From positions 42,942 through 106,941 of the forward strand of contig JAISSU010000023.1 of the NCBI GenBank assembly GCA_031272985.1: a stretch of DNA of 64,000 nt, written 5' to 3'. The notes below the pieces were generated by a model. That model was not told where the DNA came from and did no database searches. It worked only from the letters and a program-made list of their open reading frames with translations. A program made the translations under genes and the position numbers. Shown piece by piece: positions 34,492-44,587 of the stretch (its first letter is position 1; each line of letters opens with the position of its first letter). Source of the DNA: Lachnospiraceae bacterium. Lineage in GTDB: Bacteria > Bacillota > Clostridia > Lachnospirales > Lachnospiraceae.

Positions 34492-36366
34492 ATGAAGATA
34501 ACGGTTGGCAAGGCTTGTTTCTTTTCGGCATTCTTAATTGTATTTGTTCTCTTTCTTTATCCATCCGGGGCGGCTGTGGCGGAAAGTTTTAGTATTGCCG
34601 AAAGCAATGCGTTTTCTTCTTTTGAATCTTTAGATAGTCCCAAGTCCATTTTTTCTTACCCAGTGCCTAACGGCAATGTGCCCGACGTTTCCATGCGTCC
34701 GCTGGCGGTTTATTCTGTGCGCACTCAATCATCAGAAGCTTTTTTGACTGCGGTGGACGGCGAAAACGCGGGCGATCCTACAGATAATGGCTTTATAGAA
34801 TTATTTCACATCGACAGACCGGAGATTCTCTTAACGGGTGATGTCAGTTATGTTTCCTGCGTGGCAGATTTCGGATGGCAAACCGAAAGCAGAAACGGGC
34901 GAGATACCGGCATTTCGGGCAGTAAATTACAGGCACTTAGGATTAATTTGAGCGGTGAACTGGGCGAAAAGTACGATATTTATTATCGGCTGTTCATTGA
35001 AAACTTCGGCTGGATGAATTGGAGCAGAAATGGCGCTCCCGCAGGCGTTAGCGAAATGCCTTACGCAGCATTGTCCGTTCAGGTTATTATGCTCCCCAAA
35101 GGCAGCACACCTCCCGCAGGGACGGGGCAGTCATATATTTACGGAGTGACTATGGATGATTTCATTGTGGAAACCGATTCTGAAACATCAAAAGGGCCTC
35201 GCGAAGAGTCTTATGCGGGTGAAATCACTGTGGGTTCGCAAGAAGCTGGGGAATCACCGATTAAAGGGCTTACACTGCAATATAGTCCCACAGATTCGAA
35301 ATATAAGCCCCAAGGAGAGTTGATCTATCAAATTTACACCGAAAATAAAGAGTGGATTAATTACGATGAATCAATTATTGCCGAAGGGGGCAAAGCAAAA
35401 GAGGCGGTTGATGCGGTAAGAATATGGCTGGCAGGCGATCTGTCAAGATACTATGATATTTACTATCAAAGCTATTGCGAGAATATAGGATGGCTCGGCT
35501 GGGCTAAAAACGGCCAGGTTAGCGGAACGACCGGGATGTCAAGCAGCATCCTCTCGCTCCGGATCCGGTTCGTTAATAAAAATGAAGAAGGTCCGATAAG
35601 CGATGTGGGAAGCTCTATCACCAATTACCCGCTTCCCACTCAAGATGGCTTCGAACTGTCGACTTTTGGCACCTCAGCAGAGCTCCCCGAAGAAATTATT
35701 GCCGAAATAAAGTCGGGGATTGAAAGCTTTAGAAGCCGCGGCCATAAGCTCGCCTTTGTCGTCATGGATTTAAGCAGCGGCGCGGGTTTTTATTATAATT
35801 CAAACGAAGTATTCTATGCGGCGAGCTCAATAAAAGGACCGTACGTCGTTTCTTTGGTCGAAGGGAATCCGCAGAGTGCGAGTCGTTTCAGAAGTGTTAT
35901 GACCAGCACAATAAAGGTCTCTGACAATAATTGCTACAGCGCCCTGAGGCGGGCTTACGGTAGATCACTATTTGAAGGCTGGCTCGCAGATGCGGGCGTA
36001 ACTGATGTAAATCCTTCGCTTAACTACCCCGGCATCACCGCGAATGCGCTCGCTAAGATGTGGCTTAAGAACCGATTATTTTTTGAAAGCAGAAAGCCCG
36101 AGAGCGAATGGTGTGCATCATTATTCACGCACACGCTTAATTCATGCATAGACAAAGCCCTCGGCGATAAATATACTGTTTATTCAAAAGCAGGCTGGAT
36201 AGGAAACGGGGGCTATGTAAACGTCCAGAACGACGGAGGGCTCGTAATGGCTAATGAAAATCCATACGTCCTCGTAATCCTCTCAAGCGCTTATTCTCGC
36301 ATGGATTTGCTGAAACCGATGGTGGAAATCCTGGATAGGGCACATGAGGCGATGGTGACAAAATAG
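34492..36366 (+). CDS. Secreted ChW-repeat protein with class A beta-lactamase-like serine hydrolase domain
   Basis: A 624-residue protein starting MKITVGKACFFSAFLIVFVL, a signal peptide. About four ChW repeats follow in two pairs, with cores such as VADFGWQTE, IENFGWMNW, TENKEWINY and CENIGWLGW. The C-terminal domain (about the last 240 residues) has the penicillin-recognising serine hydrolase motifs SSIK (nucleophile Ser and Lys), SDN and KAG, in the class A order. It may be a surface-bound beta-lactamase, D,D-carboxypeptidase or esterase; the class A Glu166 loop could not be placed. The start at 34492 was chosen over 34384 because the promoter lies between them. It is divergent from the AAA ATPase. 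Architecture is clear, reaction uncertain. Confidence 0.85.
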   Translation: MKITVGKACFFSAFLIVFVLFLYPSGAAVAESFSIAESNAFSSFESLDSPKSIFSYPVPNGNVPDVSMRPLAVYSVRTQSSEAFLTAVDGENAGDPTDNGFIELFHIDRPEILLTGDVSYVSCVADFGWQTESRNGRDTGISGSKLQALRINLSGELGEKYDIYYRLFIENFGWMNWSRNGAPAGVSEMPYAALSVQVIMLPKGSTPPAGTGQSYIYGVTMDDFIVETDSETSKGPREESYAGEITVGSQEAGESPIKGLTLQYSPTDSKYKPQGELIYQIYTENKEWINYDESIIAEGGKAKEAVDAVRIWLAGDLSRYYDIYYQSYCENIGWLGWAKNGQVSGTTGMSSSILSLRIRFVNKNEEGPISDVGSSITNYPLPTQDGFELSTFGTSAELPEEIIAEIKSGIESFRSRGHKLAFVVMDLSSGAGFYYNSNEVFYAASSIKGPYVVSLVEGNPQSASRFRSVMTSTIKVSDNNCYSALRRAYGRSLFEGWLADAGVTDVNPSLNYPGITANALAKMWLKNRLFFESRKPESEWCASLFTHTLNSCIDKALGDKYTVYSKAGWIGNGGYVNVQNDGGLVMANENPYVLVILSSAYSRMDLLKPMVEILDRAHEAMVTK

Positions 36367-36369
36367 CCC

Positions 36370-36897
36370 TCAATGGGCCAAGACTTTCATTTGCAAACTC
36401 CTCATAACCTCAAGGCTCGCCTGCTGCAGTTTCGGGTCATTGCTCGCTACGCATTGTTCATCAACAACAATAGGCGTCTCAGGCTGTGCAGTCTTTGCAA
36501 GGATTGCATTTGAGATAACGCAAATGTTTGACACTACTCCGACAAGCTCTATTTGCTCGAAAGAAGTGGTCTTAAGCCATTCATATAGTTCATCAGAACC
36601 AAAAGTACTTTTATAGAAACGCTTATCGGCATCGCATATAAGCTTTGCCGCCTCTCCGAAAAGCTCGTGTCCTTGAGTGCCCTTTATGCAATGAGGTACG
36701 GGTAAATTTTCACCTTCCTGCGTATTAAGATAGTCTTCGTAATGGGTATCGAATGTGAAGACAATGACATCTTCCCGGGTGCGGTATTCCTTAATTTTAT
36801 CCGCTATCAAGGCATCGAGCGCCTTTGCCTGCTCAAAACCAAGCGCACCATCCACGAAGTCATTTTGATAATCGACAACAATAAGACACTTTTTCAT
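36370..36897 (-). CDS. Isochorismatase-family cysteine hydrolase (nicotinamidase-like)
   Basis: A 175-residue hydrolase with the catalytic triad pattern of the family: Asp in VVDYQNDF, Lys in RFYKSTFGS, and Cys in GVVSNICV. Nicotinamidases and related amidases share this layout, and FDTHYEDYLNTQEG resembles their metal-site region. GGGAGG stands eight bases before ATG 36897; a start 24 nt earlier is less likely. It is convergent with the ChW/serine-hydrolase gene, with stops 3 nt apart. Its leader carries a 30-bp sequence repeated before the next gene. Confidence 0.85.
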   Translation of the reverse strand: MKKCLIVVDYQNDFVDGALGFEQAKALDALIADKIKEYRTREDVIVFTFDTHYEDYLNTQEGENLPVPHCIKGTQGHELFGEAAKLICDADKRFYKSTFGSDELYEWLKTTSFEQIELVGVVSNICVISNAILAKTAQPETPIVVDEQCVASNDPKLQQASLEVMRSLQMKVLAH

Positions 36898-36921
36898 GTT
36901 CGTAGCCTCCCTACACTTCAT

Positions 36922-36951
36922 GCATTTTCGGTTTCAATAATAGCTTAAAAC
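36922..36951 (-). repeat. Leader repeat, copy 1
   Basis: A 30-bp sequence that matches 27 of 30 positions with 38540-38569. Each copy is followed on the minus strand, after 9-11 nt, by the shared ribosome-binding site GGAGGCTA. It contains AAGCTATTAT, a possible -10. Confidence 0.6.
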
Positions 36952-36956
36952 GGCTC

Positions 36957-38519
36957 TCAATCCGCGCAAATCTTTGAATTATCACATAACTGTGCCTTAA
37001 CTTTCCCTCTTGTTGCAACTGCAATAGCAAGCTTAATCACTTCCCTTCCCGGAATTTCGTACCTCGAATGATACTCTCGATTATCAATCTGAGTAAGCGC
37101 TTCCTTTAGTGCATCGTCCAACTTGCTCTCGTCTTTCGTATACTTAAATTCGATTATGTAAACCTTCCTATTTGGGCGCTCCAGTACTCCGTCAATACGC
37201 CCCTTCGCTACAGAAACCTCCCCCTGAACACGAAAATTCAGAAATTGCATAACTGCAAGGAATATAGCATGATAAAATGCCTCGGCGCCAATGTGCAGTT
37301 CATAAGGGATGGAGGCATAAAGACTTTGTAGCGCTGCCGAAATTTCTTTATAATCTCCCTCATCCAGCGCTTTTTCCATGCAAGTAATAAAAGTATTATT
37401 ATATGGATTTTCTAATCCGGAACCGGACATCAAAAACAACTCTGATATAGAATTGGAGACTTCAATATTAGGAAAGCCCAAAGAGTAAAGCGGCGGTCTG
37501 GCATTTCGGTTGGCAGCTTTAACAGTAAGAAAGCCCGTCTGGAATAAGAGCGATATCAGAGGTGCGTCTTCAATATTATGTGAGTCCAACATACTCTCAG
37601 AGATAAGCTCGCTCTGAATATTCACATATTCAAACGGCTCTGCAATAAATGCCGGTGCCAGAAAGGATGGGATGCCGCTATTAAACCAGTATGGATTAAA
37701 TTCTCTGTCATTCAAGTAATTAAGAAGAGAAAATGGATTAAAGACTCTCGTTTCGCCGTCCCACGAGTAACCATCGTACCAGTCAAATACTTCGCTTTTT
37801 ATTTCATTGTCAATCTCATTTCCGAAGAGATTTTCAAATTCATATTCAGTAATCCCACAGATATTCGCGTAGGGCACACGCAGCGTAATATCATTAAGAT
37901 TATTTGATTTTGAAAATACCGACAATTTCGTAAATTTAGATACGCCAGTCAAAAAGGCAAACTGCAGATTTGCATCCTGCCCTTTTAGAACACCGTAAAA
38001 ATTACCAAGTACTTCTCTATTTATTCTTGCTTTTTCTGGATCATGAATGTGGTCAATCACAGGTTTGTCATATTCATCAATTAACACAACAACCCGATTG
38101 CCTTGCTTTTTAGCCATTGCTGCAATCAGCTCGCTGAACTGCTCTGTGGGATTATCACCTTTCAGGATGATACTTTCGTTTTCTGCAATCTTATTTAGCT
38201 CTTTTGTCAAACCGGATTTCACTGTTTCAGGAGAAGTTATGTCAAATTGTGTTAAATCAAGCCTTATTACAGGATATCTTGGAAAATCATAATTTGCTTC
38301 TTTACTCGCAATATAAAGCCCAGCGAATAATTCTCTATGCCCTAAAAACAGCTCATTCATTGTATCAATAAGCAAAGATTTTCCAAAACGCCGCGGTCTC
38401 GATAAAAAGTAATAACTGCCTTCCTGAATAAGCCGGTGAATTACTTTGGTTTTATCTGCGTAAACGTAACCGCCTTCAATAATTTTTCTAAAAGATTGAA
38501 TTCCGATTGGCAGTCTCAT
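36957..38519 (-). CDS. AAA ATPase with PD-(D/E)XK nuclease-like C-terminus (AAA-ATPase_like / DUF1703 family)
   Basis: A 520-residue protein starting MRLPIGIQSFRKIIEGGYVY, the family start. The ATPase part has Walker A RPRRFGKS and Walker B VVVLIDEYDKPV. The C-terminal part has GRIDGVLERP and VYIIEFKY, the Asp and E-x-K of PD-(D/E)XK folds. These proteins are often found in many copies in gut anaerobes, and their role is unknown. The ATG follows TTGGAGG. Confidence 0.87.
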   Translation of the reverse strand: MRLPIGIQSFRKIIEGGYVYADKTKVIHRLIQEGSYYFLSRPRRFGKSLLIDTMNELFLGHRELFAGLYIASKEANYDFPRYPVIRLDLTQFDITSPETVKSGLTKELNKIAENESIILKGDNPTEQFSELIAAMAKKQGNRVVVLIDEYDKPVIDHIHDPEKARINREVLGNFYGVLKGQDANLQFAFLTGVSKFTKLSVFSKSNNLNDITLRVPYANICGITEYEFENLFGNEIDNEIKSEVFDWYDGYSWDGETRVFNPFSLLNYLNDREFNPYWFNSGIPSFLAPAFIAEPFEYVNIQSELISESMLDSHNIEDAPLISLLFQTGFLTVKAANRNARPPLYSLGFPNIEVSNSISELFLMSGSGLENPYNNTFITCMEKALDEGDYKEISAALQSLYASIPYELHIGAEAFYHAIFLAVMQFLNFRVQGEVSVAKGRIDGVLERPNRKVYIIEFKYTKDESKLDDALKEALTQIDNREYHSRYEIPGREVIKLAIAVATRGKVKAQLCDNSKICAD

Positions 38520-38539
38520 AGATAGCCTCCAACGCTAAA

Positions 38540-38569
38540 GCATTTCCGGTTCCTATAATAGCTTAAAAC
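38540..38569 (-). repeat. Leader repeat, copy 2
   Basis: Second copy of the 30-bp leader sequence, upstream of the AAA/PD-(D/E)XK gene. The -10-like TATTAT on the minus strand has ATGACT 17 bp upstream here but no clear -35 at copy 1. Confidence 0.6.
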
Positions 38570-38622
38570 CAGAAAAAAGTCATACATATATTCCATATTT
38601 TATCCAAATGTGTCTCATATGC

Positions 38623-39408
38623 TTAACCATTAGTCTGTGGCTGCGAAGGTTTTTCTACGTTTTCTTCCTCGCGCTTGGTATCATCTGCTTTTTCATCGGA
38701 TATTTCATTCATATACCCTGCTGTAATTATGCCTGCAGGCAATGCTACTATAGCGATTCCGAAAATAGCCGAGAACATAGTAATAGTACGACCTATCTCG
38801 GTAATCGGATAAATGTCTCCATATCCCATCGTGGTTAGAGAAACCGTTGCCCAATAAATCGCATCAAAAAATGAGTTAAACGATTCGGGCTCAACGTTAA
38901 AAATAACCAAGGCGCACACAATTATATAACCGATCGCAAGCGTACCAACAGCTGTCAAAGCAGAACGCTGTTTCCGAAATACCGTTGCAATTATTGACAT
39001 ACTTTTTGAATACCTAAACGTCTTAAAAACACGGAATACTCGCATTGCCCTCATCATGCGCAGCACACGCAACACTCTGAATCCACTGTTAATAATAGTG
39101 AGAGACGGTAAAATTGAAAGTAAGTCAATAATTGCAAAAGCTGAGAATGGATAACGCAAAAAAGATGCCGCAGACTTTTTATTGAACTTATAGTCAGCGG
39201 TCAGCCAGCGTAAAAAGTAATCGATAATAAACACCACGACAGCGATTTTGTCTATAACGGAAAAAGCGAGGTTGCCCCCTTTGAAGGCAAGTGGTATGAG
39301 ACTAACTACAATGACAACAATCATTATGTAGTCATACAGTGAACTTAATCGGTCGCTTCCATAGCCGTCAGAAACCTCGATTATTTGAAAAATACGCTTT
39401 CGAATCAA
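38623..39408 (-). CDS. Voltage-gated-type potassium channel
   Basis: A 261-residue membrane protein with six hydrophobic segments. An arginine-rich S4-like helix spans about 111-132 (RVLRVLRMMRAMRVFRVFK). The pore loop carries the potassium selectivity filter TTMGYGD (TMGYGD at 193-198). A charged Glu/Lys/Asp tail closes the protein. The start is TTG at 39408 after GTGAGG. It lies 37 nt after purB on the same strand, possibly by read-through. Ion selectivity call is strong; gating by voltage is inferred from S4. Confidence 0.92.
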   Translation of the reverse strand: MIRKRIFQIIEVSDGYGSDRLSSLYDYIMIVVIVVSLIPLAFKGGNLAFSVIDKIAVVVFIIDYFLRWLTADYKFNKKSAASFLRYPFSAFAIIDLLSILPSLTIINSGFRVLRVLRMMRAMRVFRVFKTFRYSKSMSIIATVFRKQRSALTAVGTLAIGYIIVCALVIFNVEPESFNSFFDAIYWATVSLTTMGYGDIYPITEIGRTITMFSAIFGIAIVALPAGIITAGYMNEISDEKADDTKREEENVEKPSQPQTNG

Positions 39409-39445
39409 AGTAGTTCACCTCACATTTCACAAAAGTATATGCCCC

Positions 39446-40879
39446 CTATACTTCTATCTTCGCCTTCATTCCTAATTTTCCCTCATACTCCTTAAGTACA
39501 GGTCGTACGCATTCTTCTAAAAATTCCTCCGTCTGCTCTTTTGCTCTTCCTGTATAGAGCGCGGGATTCATCGCCTTTTCCAAATCTTCTTTATTCAAAG
39601 GAAATTCGCCGTCTGCCGCCAATAGCTCCAAAAGATTATTTTCTTTGCCATTTTCTTTTACATTGCGACCAGCTTCCATTGATTTTTCGCGAATTTTTTC
39701 GTGCAGCTCCTGCCTGTCGCCGCCCTTTTTTACGGCGTCCATCAGGAGATTTTCGCTCGCCATGAAGGGGAGTTCTGCCATCAGATGTTTATTTATTATT
39801 TTCGGATATACAACGAGCCCGTCTGATACGTTTAATACTAAATCCAATATCCCATCCGTCGCAAGGAAGCCTTCCGCCACAGAGAGCCTTTTATTTGCGG
39901 AATCATCCAGAGTCCTTTCAAACCATTGCGAAGCGGAAGTTATCATAGGATTAAATGTATCCGCCATAACAAAGCGAGAGAGCGACGCGATTCTTTCGCT
40001 TCGCATCGGATTTCGCTTATATGCCATCGCCGACGAGCCGATTTGCGATTTTTCGAAGGGCTCTTCCACCTCTTTTAAGTGCTGCAATAGTCTGATATCA
40101 TTTGAAAATTTATGTGCCGAAGCGGCAATCCCCGCAAGGATTTCCAACACTCTCGTGTCTATTTTACGGGAGTATGTCTGTCCCGATACAGGATATACTC
40201 CGTCAATGTTCATTAATTGTGCTATTCGATTATCCAAGGCTTTACACTTTTCATGATCGCCCTCAAATAATTCAAGGAAGCTCGCTTGAGTGCCCGTCGT
40301 GCCTTTTGAGCCTAATAGCCTGATTCCGTTCTTTACATATCGTAAATCCTCAAGATCCATCATGAATTCCCAGATCCAAAGAGTGGCTCTTTTTCCTAAA
40401 GTGGTCGGCTGTGCCGGCTGAAAATGCGTAAACCCGAGCATCGGCAAATCTTTATACTTTTCCGCGAAATCCGACAACGCCCGTATACAATTGACGAGCT
40501 TAATCTCAATTAATTCCAGTGCCTCTTTCATCAAAAGCAAATCGGTATTGTCACCCACATAACATGAGGTCGCTCCGAGATGGATTATCCCCTTTGCATT
40601 CGGGCATTGCGCACCGTATGCATAGACATGACTCATCACATCATGCCTGACTTCCTTTTCGCGTTCTTTCGCAATTTCGAAATTAATATCGTCGGCATGG
40701 GCTTTTAGTTCTTCAATCTGTTCGTCGGTAATCGGAAGCCCCAGTTCCTTTTGGGCACTTGCAAGAGCAATCCAAAGTCGCCGCCAAGTTCGAAATTTCT
40801 TTTCAGGAGAAAATATGTATTGCATTTCCTTGCTCGCATAACGCCCCGATAGCGGACTCTCGTATTTACTATTATCCAT
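39446..40879 (-). CDS. purB: Adenylosuccinate lyase
   Basis: Catalyses two fumarate-releasing steps of purine synthesis: SAICAR to AICAR and adenylosuccinate to AMP. The 477-residue protein has the family start [20 protein letters not shown], the substrate loop [17 protein letters not shown] (signature of the fumarase/aspartase superfamily), and [16 protein letters not shown] with the catalytic His region. The frame is open to 40939, but [11 protein letters not shown] at 40879 follows GAGG and matches relatives. It is the third pur gene in a row after purC and purF. Confidence 0.95.
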   Translation of the reverse strand: MDNSKYESPLSGRYASKEMQYIFSPEKKFRTWRRLWIALASAQKELGLPITDEQIEELKAHADDINFEIAKEREKEVRHDVMSHVYAYGAQCPNAKGIIHLGATSCYVGDNTDLLLMKEALELIEIKLVNCIRALSDFAEKYKDLPMLGFTHFQPAQPTTLGKRATLWIWEFMMDLEDLRYVKNGIRLLGSKGTTGTQASFLELFEGDHEKCKALDNRIAQLMNIDGVYPVSGQTYSRKIDTRVLEILAGIAASAHKFSNDIRLLQHLKEVEEPFEKSQIGSSAMAYKRNPMRSERIASLSRFVMADTFNPMITSASQWFERTLDDSANKRLSVAEGFLATDGILDLVLNVSDGLVVYPKIINKHLMAELPFMASENLLMDAVKKGGDRQELHEKIREKSMEAGRNVKENGKENNLLELLAADGEFPLNKEDLEKAMNPALYTGRAKEQTEEFLEECVRPVLKEYEGKLGMKAKIEV

Positions 40880-40983
40880 GTCAAACCTCGCACATTTCTT
40901 ATAAAATACAGCTCTGATAAGTAACGAATATCCAAACAAAACGCAGAAAAAGTCAATAAAAGTAACTCAAATCACGTCTATGA

Positions 40984-42417
40984 TTAGCAATCTTCGAACA
41001 ACATCGAAATATCCTCATCCGGCACTTCCATCGGATATTTCCCGGTGAAGCAAGCATTACAATATCCTAAATCACCGACCATGTCTTTTAATTTTTCGAC
41101 TTCCATATACCCGAGAGAATCTGCGCCTATCATCCGGCAAATCTGATCCGGGGTATGCGAGTGTGCTATCAATTGACTGTCCGATGGCACATCCGTCCCA
41201 AAATAACATGGATGCAGAAACGGCGGCGACGAAATCCGAACATGAACCTCTAAAGCACCGGCCTTTTTAAGCATTCTGATAATATTGGCGCATGTAGTCC
41301 CGCGGACAATCGAATCGTCCACCATTATTATACGCTTACCTTTTACGACCTGCGCGAGGACATTGAGCTTTATCTTAACGCTGCTCTCCCTTTGACTTTG
41401 CTGTGGCTTTATGAAAGTGCGCCCGACGTAGCTGTTCTTATGAAACGCCATCCCAAATGGAATACCTGACTCCTCAGCATAGCCCTTTGCCGCGACAATT
41501 CCGGAATCCGGCACCCCGACTACGAGATCCGCCTCCACGGGATACGACTTTGCCAATGCCTTTCCGGCAATTATTCTGGAATCATAAACGCTGACGCCGT
41601 CTAAATACGAATCTGTTCTGGCAAAATAAATATACTCGAAAATGCAGCGCGCCTGCTTTTCCGACGGAATCTGCATTGATTTATCGGAGAATTCGCCGTT
41701 CTTTGTAAAGCTCACTATCTCGCCGGGCTCCACATCTCTTACAAAGTCCGCCCCGATAGCCGCAATAGCGCAGCTCTCGGAAGCTAAATACCATGTATTT
41801 CCTTTTCTACCTATGCATAGCGGCTTCAATCCGAAAGGATCCCTTACACCTATCATTTTCCTTGGAGAATTGACAACCAACGCATATGCGCCGTTAATCT
41901 TTTGCAGCGCATTTTTAATGGCTTCCTCTGCAGTTTCGACATTTAAGCGCTCCCGCGCAATATGATATGCAATGACCTCTGAGTCTATTGTCGTTTGAAA
42001 AATCGCCCCGGTGTACTCCAATAAATGGCGTAATTCCGCAGCGTTTATGAGATTCCCATTATGAGCGATAGCTAATGTCCCTTTGACATAATTAATGACC
42101 AGCGGCATAGCATTTTCTGCCCTCGAACCGCCCGTAGTCGAATACCTGACATGCCCTACGCCTAAGTTTCCTTTCAGCAAAGACAATGTTTCCTCATCGA
42201 AAACATCATTAACCAATCCGAGTCCCTTTTTAAAGTGCACCTTGCGCGAACCATAGGTATCGGAAACCGCTATACCGCAACTCTCCTGCCCCCTGTGCTG
42301 CAGAGCGAAAAGCCCGTAATAAAGCGATGGCGCGACGTCTCCTCCGTCCATGTCATATGCTCCGATGATACCGCACTCCTCACCGAGCCCTGTTGTCACT
42401 TTCTCAAATTGATCCAT
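40984..42417 (-). CDS. purF: Amidophosphoribosyltransferase
   Basis: First committed step of purine synthesis: PRPP plus glutamine gives phosphoribosylamine. The glutaminase domain begins after a short propeptide at EECGIIGAYD, whose Cys is the expected N-terminal nucleophile after processing. The phosphoribosyltransferase domain has the PRPP loop VDDSIVRGTTC. GVPDSGIVAAKGYAEESGIP and C-terminal cysteines (about YCNACFTGKYP) that bind Fe-S in the Bacillus-type enzyme are visible. The open frame starts at a TTG at 42438; ATG 42417 gives 477 residues and is preferred. Confidence 0.96.
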   Translation of the reverse strand: MDQFEKVTTGLGEECGIIGAYDMDGGDVAPSLYYGLFALQHRGQESCGIAVSDTYGSRKVHFKKGLGLVNDVFDEETLSLLKGNLGVGHVRYSTTGGSRAENAMPLVINYVKGTLAIAHNGNLINAAELRHLLEYTGAIFQTTIDSEVIAYHIARERLNVETAEEAIKNALQKINGAYALVVNSPRKMIGVRDPFGLKPLCIGRKGNTWYLASESCAIAAIGADFVRDVEPGEIVSFTKNGEFSDKSMQIPSEKQARCIFEYIYFARTDSYLDGVSVYDSRIIAGKALAKSYPVEADLVVGVPDSGIVAAKGYAEESGIPFGMAFHKNSYVGRTFIKPQQSQRESSVKIKLNVLAQVVKGKRIIMVDDSIVRGTTCANIIRMLKKAGALEVHVRISSPPFLHPCYFGTDVPSDSQLIAHSHTPDQICRMIGADSLGYMEVEKLKDMVGDLGYCNACFTGKYPMEVPDEDISMLFEDC

Positions 42418-42470
42418 TTTGATAAAAGCTCCCGTCAAGTCATATTTTAATTATTGTAATACCGTTTAGC

Positions 42471-43175
42471 CTAAAGTCCGAGCCTTCTGAAGACCTCCTG
42501 ATAAGCGCCCTCAACATTTCCCATGTCTCTTCGGAATCTGTCTTTGTCGAGCTTTTCATTTGTATTCACATCCCAAAGTCTACACGTGTCCGGTGAAATC
42601 TCATCAGCAAGCAAAATTTTTCCATTGAAACGTCCGAATTCCAGTTTGAAATCAATAAGACGTATACCGGCACCGAGGAAAAATTCCTTCATTACATCAT
42701 TTACCTTAAAAGCGTATTCGCTGATTTGCTCTATTTCCTCTCGCGTTGCAATGCCAAGCGCAATCGCGTAATAATCATTAATAAACGGATCTCCGAGTTC
42801 ATCGTCTTTGTATGAAAATTCCAGAGTAGGTGCCAATAGCTCTCTGCCCTCTTCGATACCCAGCTTTTTCGAAAAACTACCTGCAGCGACATTTCGGATG
42901 ATAACCTCAAGCTTAACTATGTCCACTTTCTTTACCAAGGTCTCACGGTCTGAAAGTTCCTCGACGAAGTGCGTCGGGACCCCTTTTTCTTCTAAAATTT
43001 TAAAGAGAAAGTTCGTCATCTTATTATTGATTACGCCTTTCCCGCCTATTGTCCCCTTTTTCTCCCCGTTAAAGGCTGTCGCGTCGTCCTTATAATCCAC
43101 TATGACTAAATCCGGATTATCGGTTGCGTAGACTTTCTTAGCCTTTCCCTCGTATAATTGTTCCAGTTTTTGCAT
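42471..43175 (-). CDS. purC: Phosphoribosylaminoimidazole-succinocarboxamide synthase
   Basis: Joins CAIR and aspartate to SAICAR with ATP. The 234-residue protein has the family segments [36 protein letters not shown] and [19 protein letters not shown] five bases before ATG 43175 ([10 protein letters not shown]) decides the start. It begins 11 nt after the amino-acid ABC ATPase gene, so it looks co-transcribed with that transporter, and is followed by purF and purB. Confidence 0.96.
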   Translation of the reverse strand: MQKLEQLYEGKAKKVYATDNPDLVIVDYKDDATAFNGEKKGTIGGKGVINNKMTNFLFKILEEKGVPTHFVEELSDRETLVKKVDIVKLEVIIRNVAAGSFSKKLGIEEGRELLAPTLEFSYKDDELGDPFINDYYAIALGIATREEIEQISEYAFKVNDVMKEFFLGAGIRLIDFKLEFGRFNGKILLADEISPDTCRLWDVNTNEKLDKDRFRRDMGNVEGAYQEVFRRLGL

Positions 43176-43186
43176 ATTTACCTCCA

Positions 43187-43873
43187 TTACTCTGCATTAA
43201 GTTTCCCCAAGAAGTCTCTGATTCGCGGATTCGCGGAATCGAAAACCTCTGTCGGGGTCCCTTGCGTGACAATATAACCATTCTCCATAAATATAACATA
43301 GTCTGACACATTTTTGGCAAACTGCATTTCATGTGTAACAATAACCATGGTCATATGCTCGGCAGCCAATGCCTTTATTACCTTTAAAATCTCGCCGGTG
43401 AGCTCAGGGTCAAGAGCCGATGTCGGCTCGTCAAAAAACAGTATGTCAGGATTCATTGCCAGCGCTCTCGCAATCGAAACCCTCTGCTGCTGACCTCCCG
43501 AGAGCTGGTACGGGTAAGCATCTTCCTTATCGGAGAGTCCCATTTTTAATAATAATTCACGTGCTTCCTTAAAGACCTCGTCTTTTTCCCTTTTCTGAAC
43601 CCGCAAGGGAGCGTCGGTAATATTCTTCATAACAGTATAGTGCGGAAAAAGATTGAAATTCTGGAAAACCAACCCGAAGCTGCCTTCGTAAATTATTTCT
43701 CCCGCATCATAAGTCTCGAGCTTTGTGGCGCAACGAAGCAGAGTGGATTTTCCTGAACCGGAAGGTCCTATAACCGCCAAAACCTCGCCTTTTTCCACCT
43801 TTAAAGAGATGTCCTTTAACACCTCATTGTCGCCGAAACTCTTTCGGATATTCTTTATTTCTAATAAGCTCAT
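43187..43873 (-). CDS. Polar amino acid ABC transporter ATP-binding protein (GlnQ-like)
   Basis: A 228-residue ATPase with Walker [10 protein letters not shown], signature LSGGQQQR, Walker [15 protein letters not shown] and switch [10 protein letters not shown]. It is about 12-15 residues shorter than usual because the loop between the second strand and the Q-loop ([18 protein letters not shown]) is trimmed. It is in operon with its permease and binding protein and runs into purC. The likely cargo is glutamine, glutamate or aspartate, which the downstream purine enzymes consume; this is inference. Confidence 0.93.
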   Translation of the reverse strand: MSLLEIKNIRKSFGDNEVLKDISLKVEKGEVLAVIGPSGSGKSTLLRCATKLETYDAGEIIYEGSFGLVFQNFNLFPHYTVMKNITDAPLRVQKREKDEVFKEARELLLKMGLSDKEDAYPYQLSGGQQQRVSIARALAMNPDILFFDEPTSALDPELTGEILKVIKALAAEHMTMVIVTHEMQFAKNVSDYVIFMENGYIVTQGTPTEVFDSANPRIRDFLGKLNAE

Positions 43874-43903
43874 TAAAACTCCCGCCTAATATATTTTCAT
43901 AAT

Positions 43904-44554
43904 TTAGTGATAATAACTGAGCTTTTTCTCAAAAGCCTCCATACCAAGCGCCACCAGAAGATTGAATACGTAATAAAAGATACCTGCGGCTAAAAAAGGC
44001 ACCATAGATGTCTGCGAAGCTGCAATCTGTTTCGCTGCCGTGAACATCTCAACAACAGCTAAGCTGTAAGCCAATGAGGTATCCTTAACCAATGTGATGA
44101 CTTCATTTGTGACAGGCGGAATTATTCGCTTAACCACCTGCGGAAATACTATTCTGAAAAAGGTCTGATTTTTACTGTACCCTAAGACCTTCGCCGCTTC
44201 GTATTGCCCTTCGGATATAGATTCTATTCCGCCGCGATATATCTCAGCAAAATATGCGGCATAATTAATTGAAAACCCAATAAGAACAGCTATTATACGA
44301 TAACTGCTCGAAATGCGTACCCCAAACAGATAATATGGTCCGAAATAGACCACTAAAAGCTGCAACATCAAAGGCGTGCCACGCATGATTGAAATATAAA
44401 TTTTTGTAATTAAACGTGGAAGGGCGAATTTTGACATCCGCCCAAACGCCACGATAAGCCCCAAAGGAAGGGAGAATAGCAGTGTCCCCGCGAAAATTTC
44501 CACGGAAATCAGCATGCCTTTCCCCAACTCCCTTAACAGTACCTCAATTGACAT
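43904..44554 (-). CDS. Polar amino acid ABC transporter permease (HisM/GlnP-like)
   Basis: A 216-residue permease of the His/Glu/Gln family with about five hydrophobic segments. The family-conserved region is YRGGIESISEGQYEAAKVLG followed by the EAA loop FRIVFPQVVKRIIPPVTNE, which contacts the ATPase. It lies 30 nt from the ATPase gene and 33 nt from the binding-protein gene. Confidence 0.93.
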   Translation of the reverse strand: MSIEVLLRELGKGMLISVEIFAGTLLFSLPLGLIVAFGRMSKFALPRLITKIYISIMRGTPLMLQLLVVYFGPYYLFGVRISSSYRIIAVLIGFSINYAAYFAEIYRGGIESISEGQYEAAKVLGYSKNQTFFRIVFPQVVKRIIPPVTNEVITLVKDTSLAYSLAVVEMFTAAKQIAASQTSMVPFLAAGIFYYVFNLLVALGMEAFEKKLSYYH

Positions 44555-44587
44555 TTTATTCCTCTCAAAGAAAAGATTAGTTTATTC

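Noticed and set aside
39645..40256. 203-codon plus-strand open frame opposite purB
   Set aside because: Antisense to purB with no family resemblance.
42418..43186. Purine riboswitch or PurR-type site before purC/purF
   Set aside because: Gaps are too short and no conserved aptamer sequence is seen; the genes look co-transcribed with the importer.
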